Source: Paraburkholderia ginsengiterrae (lineage in GTDB: Bacteria > Pseudomonadota > Gammaproteobacteria > Burkholderiales > Burkholderiaceae). From it: DNA of 64,000 bases. The notes below the pieces were generated by a model. The model made no database searches. It was not told the DNA's origin and saw only the letters and a program-made list of their open reading frames with translations. Shown one piece after another: positions 17,180-25,471 of this stretch (its first letter is position 1; each line of letters starts with the position of its first letter). A program made the position numbers and the translations under genes. Where the stretch lies: NCBI RefSeq assembly GCF_001645125.1, contig NZ_LXKA01000221.1, positions 310,001 through 374,000 of the forward strand, written 5' to 3'.

Positions 17180-17289
17180 ATGGACCGGTTGACTGGCATT
17201 GCAGTATTCGTCGCGGCGTGTTGCGCATTGCCGCGCCCGTTACCTTCGGGGCGATGCATCTCGGCGAGCGCAAACGTGCGGGCTCCTAG
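17180..17289 (+). pseudogene. LysR family regulator remnant with large internal deletion
   Basis: The ATG at 17180 encodes MDRLTGIAVFVAA, a typical start of a CrgA-like LysR. After 17215, in a different frame, GVLRIAAPVTFGAMHLG appears, which is the conserved start of the effector domain (residues about 90-106 in intact members). The helix-turn-helix between them is missing, and the frame ends with TAG at 17287. The reading is visible by eye but short. It sits between two intact LysR genes, a setting where recombination between paralogues could have deleted it. Confidence 0.6.
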
Positions 17290-17509
17290 ATCGCTGCGCA
17301 GAGATCTATGCCAAAAGAGGTAGGTCATCCAGGTGATGGCTCCGGCCCTTTTCTGAACCAGAATGCGGCTTGACGCGCTACGACGAGCTGTCCGGCATGT
17401 CGAAGTCGACGCTCCGTTCGGCGGGGATATGATCTGCCCCGTGGTGGTTGCAGACAGCTCCCCATCAGCCAATACGAACGCCCGTGCCGTGCACACGAAC
17501 CGGGCGCCG
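17290..17509. other. Non-coding stretch between LysR remnant and LysR gene
   Basis: Frames here give Arg/Ser-rich shadow peptides without recognisable family features. It is probably further decayed sequence continuing the remnant at 17180. Confidence 0.4.
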
Positions 17510-18466
17510 TCAGCGCCGTGTGACGCGCGCCGGCGGCGCGCGACGTTTCCGCTTCGCCGCCTCGCGCTTGCTGTTTTCATCAGCGTAGTCGCGGATCATG
17601 TCAATCAAGGCGCGCAGACCCGCGGGAACATGGCGCCGGCCCGGGTAGTACAGGCATAGCCCGTCCAACGCCGGCGTCCAGTCTTCGAGCACCCGGACCA
17701 GCGTGCCCGCCTCCAGATCAGCGTTGACGTGCCATTCGGCCAGATAGGTCAGACCGACGCCGGCGCGCGCCGCCTCCAGCATCAGGCCCGCATCGTTCAG
17801 CGTCATTGGACCATTGCCGTCGATGCGCAATGTTTCGCCATGCCGTTCGAATTCCCACTGATAGATGGATCCGCTCGGCATCCGGCTGCGGATGCACTGA
17901 TGCGCATTGAGGTCCGACGGCGTGCGCGGCGGCTTGTGCCGCGCAAAATACGCCGGACTGCCGACAACGGCAAACCGCTGCCTGTCGCCGAACGGCACGG
18001 CGATCATGTCTTGCGGCACGACATCCATCAGACGGATGCCCGCGTCGAACCCTTCGACCACGATATCGATCAGACGCCCCTCGGTGACGAGGTCGATCTT
18101 CATTTCGGGGTAGCGGTTCAGAAAGGCGATGAAGAGCGGCATGACCTGATTCGCCGCGCCCAACGAGGTATTGATGCGCAACGTGCCCGACGGCGTGTCG
18201 CGGAAGCTGCCGGCCTGCTCGATCGCTGCCTGAATGGTCGAGAGGGCCGGCGCGACGCTGCTCACGAATTGGGCTCCGGCTTCGGAGAGCGACACGCTTC
18301 GCGTGGTGCGATTGAAGAGCCGCACACCGATGCGCGCTTCAAGTGCCGCCACGGCATGGCTTAGCGCGGATGTCGATACGCTTAATTCGTTTGCCGCGGC
18401 GCGAAAACTGCGATGACGCGCCACGGCCAGAACGGCTTCCAGTTCGCTCAGGCCCGATGTCTTCAT
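17510..18466 (-). CDS. LysR family transcriptional regulator
   Basis: The 318-residue regulator has a helix-turn-helix near residues 18-60 ([20 protein letters not shown]) and the [14 protein letters not shown] segment near 56-69. Its effector domain is followed by a strongly basic tail (about 25 residues rich in Lys and Arg). It is divergent from the aldehyde dehydrogenase gene with a 100-base spacer, so it probably regulates that gene. Confidence 0.88.
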   Translation of the reverse strand: MKTSGLSELEAVLAVARHRSFRAAANELSVSTSALSHAVAALEARIGVRLFNRTTRSVSLSEAGAQFVSSVAPALSTIQAAIEQAGSFRDTPSGTLRINTSLGAANQVMPLFIAFLNRYPEMKIDLVTEGRLIDIVVEGFDAGIRLMDVVPQDMIAVPFGDRQRFAVVGSPAYFARHKPPRTPSDLNAHQCIRSRMPSGSIYQWEFERHGETLRIDGNGPMTLNDAGLMLEAARAGVGLTYLAEWHVNADLEAGTLVRVLEDWTPALDGLCLYYPGRRHVPAGLRALIDMIRDYADENSKREAAKRKRRAPPARVTRR

Positions 18467-18566
18467 TGTCCTAAATCACTCAACAGGTCATCCTCGATTG
18501 TACGGCTAGTCAGTTCAATCACGAGAGCCTATCTTGTGTCCAACGCAACCTTTTTTCGGACAAACC

Positions 18567-19988
18567 ATGCAGATCATCGACAAAATCTATATCGACGGTG
18601 CATTCGTGACGCCGCACGGCGACGAGCTCTTCGACCTTGTCAATCCATCAACCGAGCAGGTCATTGGCCGCGTGCGTCTTGCCGACGCCGAGGACGCCCG
18701 CGCCGCCATCGCGGCGGCGAAGCGGGCCTTTCCGGCGTTCTCGCGCACTGGCAAGGCCGAGCGCGTCGCGATGCTGAGGCGCATGCACGCGGCTGTGGTC
18801 GCAAAAGAGGATGAACTCTTCGAGGCCATCGTCGAGGAATACGGCGCTCCGGTATCGCGCGGCCGCTGGATGGCCAGCCACGCCAGCGACGTTCTGCTGC
18901 AAATGGCGAACACGCTGGAGAACTATTCGTTCGTACGTCGCGCCGGATCGGCCGAAGTGGTGATGCAGCCGCTCGGCGTTGCTGGGCTGATCACGCCGTG
19001 GAACAGCAATGCAGGCTTTATCTGCGGCAAACTGGCGGCGGCGCTTGCCGCTGGTTGCACGGCTGTCATCAAGCCAAGCGAGATGAGCGCGATCCAGACG
19101 CGTGTGATCACCGAGGCACTGCATGAAGCGGGGCTCCCGGCAGGCGTGTTCAACATCGTCACGGGACGGGGCGAAACGGTGGGCGCGGAGATCAGTTCGC
19201 ACCCCGACATCGCAAAGATCTCGTTCACGGGATCGACGGCCGTCGGCAAAACGATTCTGCGCACGGCCGCGGACACGCTCAAGCGTGTGACCCTGGAACT
19301 GGGCGGCAAGTCACCCATGATCGTGCTCGACGACGCAAACTTTGACGAAGCCGTCCCGCTTGCGCTTCAGGCAGGGTTCATGAACAGCGGGCAGGCATGC
19401 ATTGCCGGCACGCGGATTCTGGTGCCGCAGGCAAGACTCGCGGAATTCGAGCAGAAAATGGCAGACGCCGTGGCGGATATTCAGTCTGGCGACCCGCGTG
19501 ATCCGCACACGAGTATTGGCCCAATGGTGAATCAGAAGCAGTGGGAGAGGGTGCAGCGCTGTATTCGCATCGGTGTCGACGAAGGCGCACGCCTGATTGC
19601 CGGAGGCGAAGGGCGTCCAGATGGCGCGAAAGCAGGCTGGTTCGTGCGTCCAACGGTCTTCAGCGATGTGCGAAACGACATGACCATCGCGCGCGAAGAA
19701 ATCTTCGGACCGGTGCTGTCGATCATCGCCTATCGAGATACAGAAGACGCAATCAGGATTGCCAACGATACGCCGTACGGTCTGCAGGCTTACGTCTGTT
19801 CGTCCGACGCCACGCGAGCAAGCGCGGTGGCGTCGCAGATCGAAGCGGGACGTGTGCTGGTCAACACGCTTGCACACGAACCGGCGGCGCCCTTCGGCGG
19901 GTTCAAGCAGTCGGGGATCGGCCGCGAATACGGTACGTTCGGACTCGAAGCGTTTCTCGAACCGAAGTCGCTGCTTGGTAGTGTGTGA
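18567..19988 (+). CDS. NAD(P)-dependent aldehyde dehydrogenase
   Basis: The 473-residue ALDH superfamily enzyme oxidises an aldehyde to its acid. Asn near 145 (ITPWNSN), general-base Glu at about 244 (LELGGKSP) and nucleophile Cys at about 278 (NSGQACIAG) are all present. FTGSTAVGK near 218 binds the cofactor, and EIFGPVLSI lies near 377. The ATG at 18567 gives the usual MQIIDKIYIDGAF start; an in-frame ATG at 18534 is less likely. Its divergent LysR neighbour is the likely regulator. The substrate is unknown. Confidence 0.9.
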   Translation: MQIIDKIYIDGAFVTPHGDELFDLVNPSTEQVIGRVRLADAEDARAAIAAAKRAFPAFSRTGKAERVAMLRRMHAAVVAKEDELFEAIVEEYGAPVSRGRWMASHASDVLLQMANTLENYSFVRRAGSAEVVMQPLGVAGLITPWNSNAGFICGKLAAALAAGCTAVIKPSEMSAIQTRVITEALHEAGLPAGVFNIVTGRGETVGAEISSHPDIAKISFTGSTAVGKTILRTAADTLKRVTLELGGKSPMIVLDDANFDEAVPLALQAGFMNSGQACIAGTRILVPQARLAEFEQKMADAVADIQSGDPRDPHTSIGPMVNQKQWERVQRCIRIGVDEGARLIAGGEGRPDGAKAGWFVRPTVFSDVRNDMTIAREEIFGPVLSIIAYRDTEDAIRIANDTPYGLQAYVCSSDATRASAVASQIEAGRVLVNTLAHEPAAPFGGFKQSGIGREYGTFGLEAFLEPKSLLGSV

Positions 19989-20039
19989 CCGTCAGTGGGT
20001 CGGCTGTTGCTCCACGCAAGGGCAGGTGACGCGGGCGCG

Positions 20040-20690
20040 TTAGCCCATAAGCGGCGGCAGTTCTTCCTTCAGGAAGTCGGCCAGCGCGCGTACCGACGGC
20101 ATCATGCCGCGACGGGTCGGGAATAGTACTGCCAGGCGTCCTTCCCTCGGGCGCCACTCCGGCAATACGACGCACAAAGTCCCAAATTCGATCTCTCGCG
20201 TACATGCATACAGAGGCAGGCTTGCGATCCCCATTCCTTCCAACGCGGCCTCTTTCAGCGCCGCGATATTGTCGCTGTGCAGGCGGGGTCGAATGGTCCG
20301 CTGGGCAACGTCGCCATCGGCGCCGAGCAGGCGCAGCACCGTCGCCGGCTCATTGAGCGACGCGTAGATCAGCAGATCGCCCGGTGGCAGCGCGTCCGGC
20401 TCATCAATCGTTCCGGTCTGCGGGGCTCGCCACCAGCCCCCAGCGCGCGGTGCACAGCGGAGCCTGGATCAGGCTGGACGACGCCACTTCAACACCTAGC
20501 CGCCGTACCACCACATCGACATATTCTTCGACAAGATCGACTTGCCGGTGACTGGCCTCGATGGCCAGACGAACCTTGGGGTAGCGCAGCATGAAGCGGG
20601 GCAGCAACCGGGCCAGCACGATGTCCGTAATCGCGACGGGCATGCTGGCCCGCACGAGACCCGACGGTTCGATGATCCTTCGCGCTCTAT
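20040..20690 (-). pseudogene. Truncated and frameshifted LysR regulator
   Basis: The minus strand encodes the effector domain of a LysR protein in two frames. The first piece runs from PSGLVRASMPV (near 20670) to GLVASPAD (near 20410). The second, from GTIDEPDALPPGD to the C-terminus DFLKEELPPLMG*, ends at 20040. The join near 20410-20420 has lost the short segment that normally follows the conserved SPA, a deletion of about ten bases that shifts the frame. The first roughly 85 residues with the DNA-binding domain are absent, and homology begins right at the stop of the neighbouring LysR gene. It is a non-functional relic, probably of a tandem LysR pair. Confidence 0.8.
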
Positions 20691-21589
20691 GCCTTCCTGG
20701 GGCACTGCCCAAATTCCTCCATGAGGAAACCCAGAAACGCCCGTATCTTCGGCGCGACGTGCTGCCGCGACGGATAGATCGCATAGAGCGTGGTTTCCAC
20801 CGTGCTCCAGTCTTCCAGTGCCGCTTGCAGCCGTCCTTCTCTCAAGTCGTCTTCGACGTAGGGGTAGGGGATCAGGCTAACGCCGAAACCCGCGCGCAGC
20901 GCGTCACGTATAGCGAGACTCGATGCCACCGAATAGCGGGCCTTCACGGCAATCCTCTCAACACGGTCGGCTTTCCTGAACTCCCAAAGATCCGCATGTC
21001 CCGACAGGCTGAAGCGAATGCAGTTGAGCCCTTTCAGGTCGGCCGGCGTGCGGGGCTCGCCATGCTCCGCGAAATACGACGGCGCGGCACACAGCACATG
21101 CCGCATGACCGTCAGCTTTCTGGCAATCAGGCTGGAGTCCTCGAGATTGTCGCTGCCGCGAATGGCAAGGTCGAACCCTTCGCGCACGAGATCGACGCGC
21201 CGGTCGTCGAGATGCAGATCGAGCTTCAGGTCGGGATAGCGCGATAGAAACCGGGGAATGGCGGTCGAGAGCCGGGTCAACGTCCAGGTCATCGGCGCGG
21301 TGACCCGCAACGTGCCGCCAGGCGCTGTCTTGATCGGGTGCAGCGCTTCGTCCGCCTCGGTCAGCGCATCCAGCCCGCGCGTGACATGTTCGAGATAAAT
21401 CCGGCCTTCCTCGGTGAGCGCCATGCGCCGCGTCGTCCGGTTGATGAGCCGCGCGCCGACCGCCGCTTCCAGCTCGGCGATGTTCTTGCTGATCGCCGCC
21501 GGCGACAGCGCCAGCCGCCGTCCGGCCTCGGCAAAGCTGTTCAGCTCCGCCACGTGGCGAAACACCTGCAAGGCGGTATAGCGATCCAT
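20687..21589 (-). CDS. LysR family transcriptional regulator
   Basis: This is a complete 300-residue CrgA-type LysR regulator. The helix-turn-helix is at about 15-55 (LNSFAEAGRRLALSPAAISK), TTRRMALTEEGRIYL at 53-67, and the C-terminus ends in a normal FLGFLMEEFGQ stretch. It is divergent from the EamA transporter gene across 105 AT-rich bases, so it likely regulates the transporter and the following hydrolase. Its stop abuts the LysR relic. Confidence 0.88.
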   Translation of the reverse strand: MDRYTALQVFRHVAELNSFAEAGRRLALSPAAISKNIAELEAAVGARLINRTTRRMALTEEGRIYLEHVTRGLDALTEADEALHPIKTAPGGTLRVTAPMTWTLTRLSTAIPRFLSRYPDLKLDLHLDDRRVDLVREGFDLAIRGSDNLEDSSLIARKLTVMRHVLCAAPSYFAEHGEPRTPADLKGLNCIRFSLSGHADLWEFRKADRVERIAVKARYSVASSLAIRDALRAGFGVSLIPYPYVEDDLREGRLQAALEDWSTVETTLYAIYPSRQHVAPKIRAFLGFLMEEFGQCPRKA

Positions 21590-21694
21590 TTAATCATTCA
21601 CCGTGGGTAAAGGATGTTCTTCTTTAATTGATATTATCATTCGTCAGTGAATTCCGTATTCTGCACTGAGACCTTGTCAGTTCGGAGCGGAATC

Positions 21695-22738
21695 GTGACC
21701 CATCCCACCATCGCGCGGATCGAGCAGCGTGCTTCGGCCAACCTGCTGCTCACGGCAATCGCGCCCGCCATCTGGGGCAGCACCTATATCGTCACCACCA
21801 CGTTGCTGCCGGGTTTTTTCCCCGTCACGGTCGCCATGCTGCGCGCCTTGCCCGCCGGGTTACTGTTGCTCCTGATCGTGCGGCAATTGCCGACAGGCAT
21901 CTGGTGGCTGCGCGTGTTCGTCCTTGGGGCGCTCAACATCGCGTTCTTTCTGAGCATGCTGTTCGTCGCAGCGTACCGGCTGCCAGGCGGGGTTGCTGCG
22001 ACGGTGGCCGCGGTGCAGCCGTTGATCGCGGTGTTCGTAGCCGCTTTCCTGATCGGCAGCGCGGTTCGCGCGTTGTCGATCGTCGCCGCGCTGGTCGGGA
22101 TGGGCGGTGTTGCACTGCTGGTGATGACTCCCCACGCGGCGCTAGATGGGGTGGGCGTTGCGGCGGGTCTCGCCGGCGCGGTCTCGATGGCCGTCGGCAA
22201 CGTGTTGACCCGCAAGTGGCAGCCGCCGGTATCGCTGCTGACTTTTACGGCCTGGCAACTGAGCGCAGGTGGCCTTCTTCTGGTTCCGGTAGCCCTCGTT
22301 TTCGAACCGGCTTTTCCGGTTCCGACCGCGGCCAACCTGCTTGGACTCGCGTGGCTCGGACTGATCGGCGCGGCCTTGACGTATGCGCTCTGGTTCCGGG
22401 GTATTGCGCGGCTGGAGTCCTCCGTGGTGTCGTCGCTCCTGTTCCTCAGTCCCTTGACCGCGGTGCTGCTGGGATGGGTGTTCCTGAATCAAGCCTTGAG
22501 CCTGCCGCAGATCTGCGGTGTCGCGTTCATCGTTGGTAGCATATGGCTTGGTCAACGTGCCAATCGCAGCTCCGCAGCTCCTTCCAAACCGACGAGAGAT
22601 CATGCCCATGCGACTTGCCCGCCTTGTTCTACCTCTGCTCGCCATCCTCGCCGCCTCGCCGGCGTTCGCGAAGATGGTCGCGAAACCCGTCGATTGGACG
22701 CTGGACGGCACGACGTTCAGGAGCATGCTCGTTTATGA
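21695..22738 (+). CDS. EamA/DMT family transporter (possible C-terminal frameshift)
   Basis: This inner-membrane transporter of the drug/metabolite superfamily has about ten hydrophobic helices in two EamA repeats (IAPAIWGSTYIV near 18 and AVSMAVGNVLTRKW near 160). GTG at 21695 is preferred as start because GGAG lies seven bases upstream; a GTG at 21647 is also in frame. The transporter homology ends at about residue 302 (GSIWLGQRANR). The last 45 or so residues are Arg/His-rich, unlike a transporter tail, and overlap the dienelactone hydrolase gene by 137 bases. A small frameshift that removed the normal stop is a possible explanation; a genuinely long overlap is the alternative. Confidence 0.82.
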   Translation: MTHPTIARIEQRASANLLLTAIAPAIWGSTYIVTTTLLPGFFPVTVAMLRALPAGLLLLLIVRQLPTGIWWLRVFVLGALNIAFFLSMLFVAAYRLPGGVAATVAAVQPLIAVFVAAFLIGSAVRALSIVAALVGMGGVALLVMTPHAALDGVGVAAGLAGAVSMAVGNVLTRKWQPPVSLLTFTAWQLSAGGLLLVPVALVFEPAFPVPTAANLLGLAWLGLIGAALTYALWFRGIARLESSVVSSLLFLSPLTAVLLGWVFLNQALSLPQICGVAFIVGSIWLGQRANRSSAAPSKPTRDHAHATCPPCSTSARHPRRLAGVREDGRETRRLDAGRHDVQEHARL

Positions 22739-23399
22739 CGACGCCTCCACCGCGAAGCGCCCTGGTCTTGTGATGGTGCCCAACTGGTTTGGCATCAACG
22801 ACACGGCCGTTGCGAAGGCCAAGATGATCGCCGGCCAGGACTATGTAATCCTGCTGACCGACATGTATGGCGAAGGCACGCGTCCCAAAGGCGACGCGCA
22901 GGCCAAGGCGGCAGTCGCACCGCTTTACGCCGATCGCAGGCTGATGCGCAAACGCATCGGCAGAGCGTTCGAGCAGTTCAAGGCCGAAGCCGCCAATGCC
23001 CCGATCGATCCGTCGCGTCTTGCGGCCATCGGCTTCTGTTTCGGCGGCGGCGTGGTGCTCGACCTCGCGCGCAGCGGCTCGGATGCGAAAGCCGTGGTCG
23101 CATTCCATGGCGATCTCAGTACCGACGATCCCGCTCTCGCCAAAAACATCAAGGCACGCGTGCTCGCCATGAACGGCGCCGACGATACCTACACCATGCC
23201 GGACGCCCCCAAATTCACGGAGCAAATGCGCAGCAGCAGCGCCGATTGGCAGTTTGTCGAGATCGGGCACGCGGTTCATTGCTTCACCGAAACCGAGGCG
23301 ACGGCCAAGACGGGCGGTTGCCGTTACGACGCCAAGGCCGCAGCCCGCTCTTATACGATGATGCGGGACTGGCTGACGGAAAGTTTCGCCACGAACTGA
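22602..23399 (+). CDS. Exported dienelactone hydrolase family protein
   Basis: This 265-residue alpha/beta hydrolase of the dienelactone hydrolase family has a signal peptide: MPMRLARLVLPLLAILAASP then AFA before KMVAKP. The nucleophile is cysteine at about residue 146 in GFCFGGG, with the acid in NGADDTY near 192 and the histidine in GHAVHCF near 224. This is the Cys-Asp-His triad of the family. Export makes a role on an external ester or lactone more likely than chloroaromatic degradation. Start ATG 22602 or 22608; the ribosome site is weak (GAGAG). It overlaps the transporter gene and is probably translated with it. Confidence 0.87.
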   Translation: MPMRLARLVLPLLAILAASPAFAKMVAKPVDWTLDGTTFRSMLVYDDASTAKRPGLVMVPNWFGINDTAVAKAKMIAGQDYVILLTDMYGEGTRPKGDAQAKAAVAPLYADRRLMRKRIGRAFEQFKAEAANAPIDPSRLAAIGFCFGGGVVLDLARSGSDAKAVVAFHGDLSTDDPALAKNIKARVLAMNGADDTYTMPDAPKFTEQMRSSSADWQFVEIGHAVHCFTETEATAKTGGCRYDAKAAARSYTMMRDWLTESFATN

Positions 23400-23408
23400 A
23401 GCAGTGCG

Positions 23409-23441
23409 TGGCGCGCGGCCTCGAGAGAGAGGCGCGCGCCA
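23409..23441. terminator. Strong hairpin between convergent genes
   Basis: TGGCGCGCGGCCTC pairs with GAGGCGCGCGCCA with one bulged G and a GAGAGA loop. It lies between the hydrolase stop (23399) and the YheO-type regulator stop (23459). No T run is present. Its position suggests a bidirectional termination structure. Confidence 0.5.
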
Positions 23442-23458
23442 GCTAGTCCGCTACGCGG

Positions 23459-24103
23459 CTAGGCCGCGGCGCCCCGCAGATCCCGGATATGCTGGTAGAC
23501 GGTCGCGCGCCCCATGCCAAGCACGTTGGCGACATAGTTGGCGGCGCTCTTTCCCTTGAATGCGCCTTCCTCCCATAATGCTTCCACCAGTTCGCGCCGG
23601 TGGTCGCGCGTCAGCGAGTTCAGCGCCAATTGCCGTTCCTGCAGCCACGCGTGCAGGAAGGTGTTGATGCGCTCCTGCCAGTCGTCCTTGAACAGTTCTT
23701 CAGGTTGTTTGACGAGGCCTGCGCCCGAGATGACGCGGTCGATCACATGCTTCATGTCTTCGAACACGGCGATGTTGTAGTTGACGCACATCACGCCCGC
23801 CGCGACCCCGGCGTCGTCGAACAGAACGGTGCTCACACAGCGCATGCGCCTGCCGTCCCAATTGATCTTTTCGTAGGGGCCGATCGTACCCACACCCGCG
23901 GTGTGATCGATATCTTCCAGCGCGGAGTCGTCGCCGAGTTCGCGTTTGGACAGGTTGTTGGCGATGTACGCAATCGTCTGGCTGTGCAGGTCATGAATGA
24001 CGATTTCGACGTACGGAAAGAAGAGCAGGGCGATACCGTCGGCGACACGGCTGTATCGTTCGAGCAGAAGCCGGCGCGCGGGCGCAGTCTTGGTCTTTCT
24101 CAT
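23459..24103 (-). CDS. YheO-like PAS/HTH transcriptional regulator (DauR-type)
   Basis: The 214-residue protein has an N-terminal YheO-like PAS domain (residues about 10-120, with IVIHDLHSQTIAYIANNLSKRELGD marking its core). The C-terminal DNA-binding domain ends in FKGKSAANYVANVLGMGRAT, where NYVA and RATVYQHIRDL are conserved. DauR of Pseudomonas, the repressor of D-arginine catabolism, has this architecture. Here it follows an ornithine-cyclodeaminase-family gene on the same strand, and a D-amino-acid dehydrogenase lies nearby. This matches the dauB-dauA-dauR gene set and supports a basic D-amino acid response. The likely site is the GTCCA dyad at 25284-25304. Confidence 0.85.
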   Translation of the reverse strand: MRKTKTAPARRLLLERYSRVADGIALLFFPYVEIVIHDLHSQTIAYIANNLSKRELGDDSALEDIDHTAGVGTIGPYEKINWDGRRMRCVSTVLFDDAGVAAGVMCVNYNIAVFEDMKHVIDRVISGAGLVKQPEELFKDDWQERINTFLHAWLQERQLALNSLTRDHRRELVEALWEEGAFKGKSAANYVANVLGMGRATVYQHIRDLRGAAA

Positions 24104-24247
24104 TGGCGGGAGTGAGATGTCAGGTTGGGCGAGATCCGGCGATGCCCGCCGCCGCCGCGCAACCCGTGGTCATGTGATGCCCTATTTTGCCACGGGCGAT
24201 GCGCGTCACGCGTCACGGTGTTCCCGGCTTCGGCGCGCGATGCGGCG

Positions 24248-25228
24248 TCAGGCGGCGGTGTGGCCGCGTTGCGCGGCCGCGTGCCTGAACAGTTCATACG
24301 CGATCGCCACGTCTTCCAGGCCGAGTCCGATGGAACGGAAAAACGCATGACGCCGATACGAAGGTTGAGCGGCCGTTCCGGCCACCAGTTCGGCCAGATC
24401 GCCCCGCACGCTCTGCGCGGACCAGTCGTGCTGTTGGGCCGCCAGTTTCATTTCGCCGGCGCTGGCCGGGGTGGTCTTCCGGTAGTCGCAATAGACGTCC
24501 ATTTCAGGAATCCACGAAGGCGGAATTTCGTGAGCGTTGGCGACGTTCGTGCTGATCGACGTGATGAGCGCGGGTTGGGTGAGCATGCCCTGCTCGAGCA
24601 CGGGCGTGCCCGATGACGTGCACAGCGCCACCACGTCGGCATCGCGTACGCAGTCTTCAAGACGGGTGGCGATCCGCACGCGTTGATCCAGTGCGGCGAG
24701 CTGGGCGCGTTTCGTCTCGTCCTGCGCGAGGCCAGGGGAAAACACGCTAACCGACTCCCACTGCCGCAGTGGCGCAAGGTGACGCAGATGCGCCTGTCCC
24801 GCCGCGCCGGTGCCGATGATGGCGAGCCGGCGAGCTCCCGCAGTGGCGAGGCGGTCCACCGCCAGCGCCGTGGCACCGGCGGTGCGCTCGATGGTGAGCA
24901 GGCCCGCGTCGCACCACATCAGCGGCTGGCCCGTTTCCATCGACATCAGCGCGGTCCACGCCGTGATGACCGGCTTCGATTCCGTGACGATGTACGGCGA
25001 CAGCTTCGCGCCGAACACTTTGGCGTCCGCGACCGCGCCAAGGTATGTGATGAAATCGCCGGCGCCGTGCGGAAACACCGTGAGGGTCTGAGGCGGCTGC
25101 ACCGCGTTGTCGTTGGCAAGTGCGAGAAACATGCGGGTCAACGCGCCGCGTACGTCGAGGTGAGGCAGCGCATTGCGCACCTCGTCATGCTGGACGATCA
25201 GCGGGAAACCCTTGTCGGTGCTGCTCAT
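24248..25228 (-). CDS. Ornithine cyclodeaminase / mu-crystallin family protein (DauB-like candidate)
   Basis: The 326-residue protein has the family's N-terminal dimerisation region and a Rossmann fold with GTGAAGQAHLRHL near 134-146. Family members include ornithine cyclodeaminase, ketimine reductases, alanine dehydrogenase and DauB, the anabolic L-arginine dehydrogenase that reaminates the 2-oxoacid made from D-arginine. Neighbouring DauR-like and DadA/DauA-like genes favour the DauB role, but the motif alone cannot exclude ornithine cyclodeaminase. The ATG at 25228 (MSSTDKGFPLIV) fits the family; the frame opens further upstream through the operator region. Confidence 0.85.
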   Translation of the reverse strand: MSSTDKGFPLIVQHDEVRNALPHLDVRGALTRMFLALANDNAVQPPQTLTVFPHGAGDFITYLGAVADAKVFGAKLSPYIVTESKPVITAWTALMSMETGQPLMWCDAGLLTIERTAGATALAVDRLATAGARRLAIIGTGAAGQAHLRHLAPLRQWESVSVFSPGLAQDETKRAQLAALDQRVRIATRLEDCVRDADVVALCTSSGTPVLEQGMLTQPALITSISTNVANAHEIPPSWIPEMDVYCDYRKTTPASAGEMKLAAQQHDWSAQSVRGDLAELVAGTAAQPSYRRHAFFRSIGLGLEDVAIAYELFRHAAAQRGHTAA

Positions 25229-25283
25229 TGGCCTGCTCTCCAGATGGCTGCCGGCTTGCGGCGGTAGGGCAATTCTAAAGTCA

Positions 25284-25304
25284 AAAAGTCCAGATTGGAC
25301 TTTT
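25284..25304. promoter_or_regulatory. Operator-like inverted repeat of the dau-like module
   Basis: AAAAGTCCA-GAT-TGGACTTTT is a perfect 9-base inverted repeat with a 3-base spacer. It lies in the 243-base divergent spacer between the ornithine cyclodeaminase-family gene and the binding-protein gene. A second copy of the core follows at 25333-25345. The local AT-rich context suggests overlap with promoters. The DauR-like regulator is the obvious candidate ligand. Confidence 0.6.
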
Positions 25305-25332
25305 ATTTTGAAAATTTCTTGCAATTTAGAGT

Positions 25333-25355
25333 GTCCAGAATAGACTGTGTGTCCA
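25333..25355. promoter_or_regulatory. Second GTCCA dyad plus half-site
   Basis: GTCCA-GAA-TAGAC (25333-25345) repeats the core of the upstream dyad with one mismatch and the same 3-base spacer, and a further GTCCA half-site is at 25351-25355. The dyad centres are 45 bases apart. This supports cooperative binding by one regulator. Confidence 0.5.
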
Positions 25356-25471
25356 GAGCGAGTGTGAGGACCGGCCGGCCGGCGCCTCATGCCTGACCTC
25401 GAGTTCGCGCGGGTGCGTCACCGTCCGCGCCCCACGTTAGCGATCGATCCGCAACCACCCAGGGAACCACC

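Noticed and set aside
17161-17580. A 139-codon minus-strand frame in the gap between LysR genes
   Set aside because: No family features; it covers the LysR relic and the C-terminal tail of the intact LysR in another frame.
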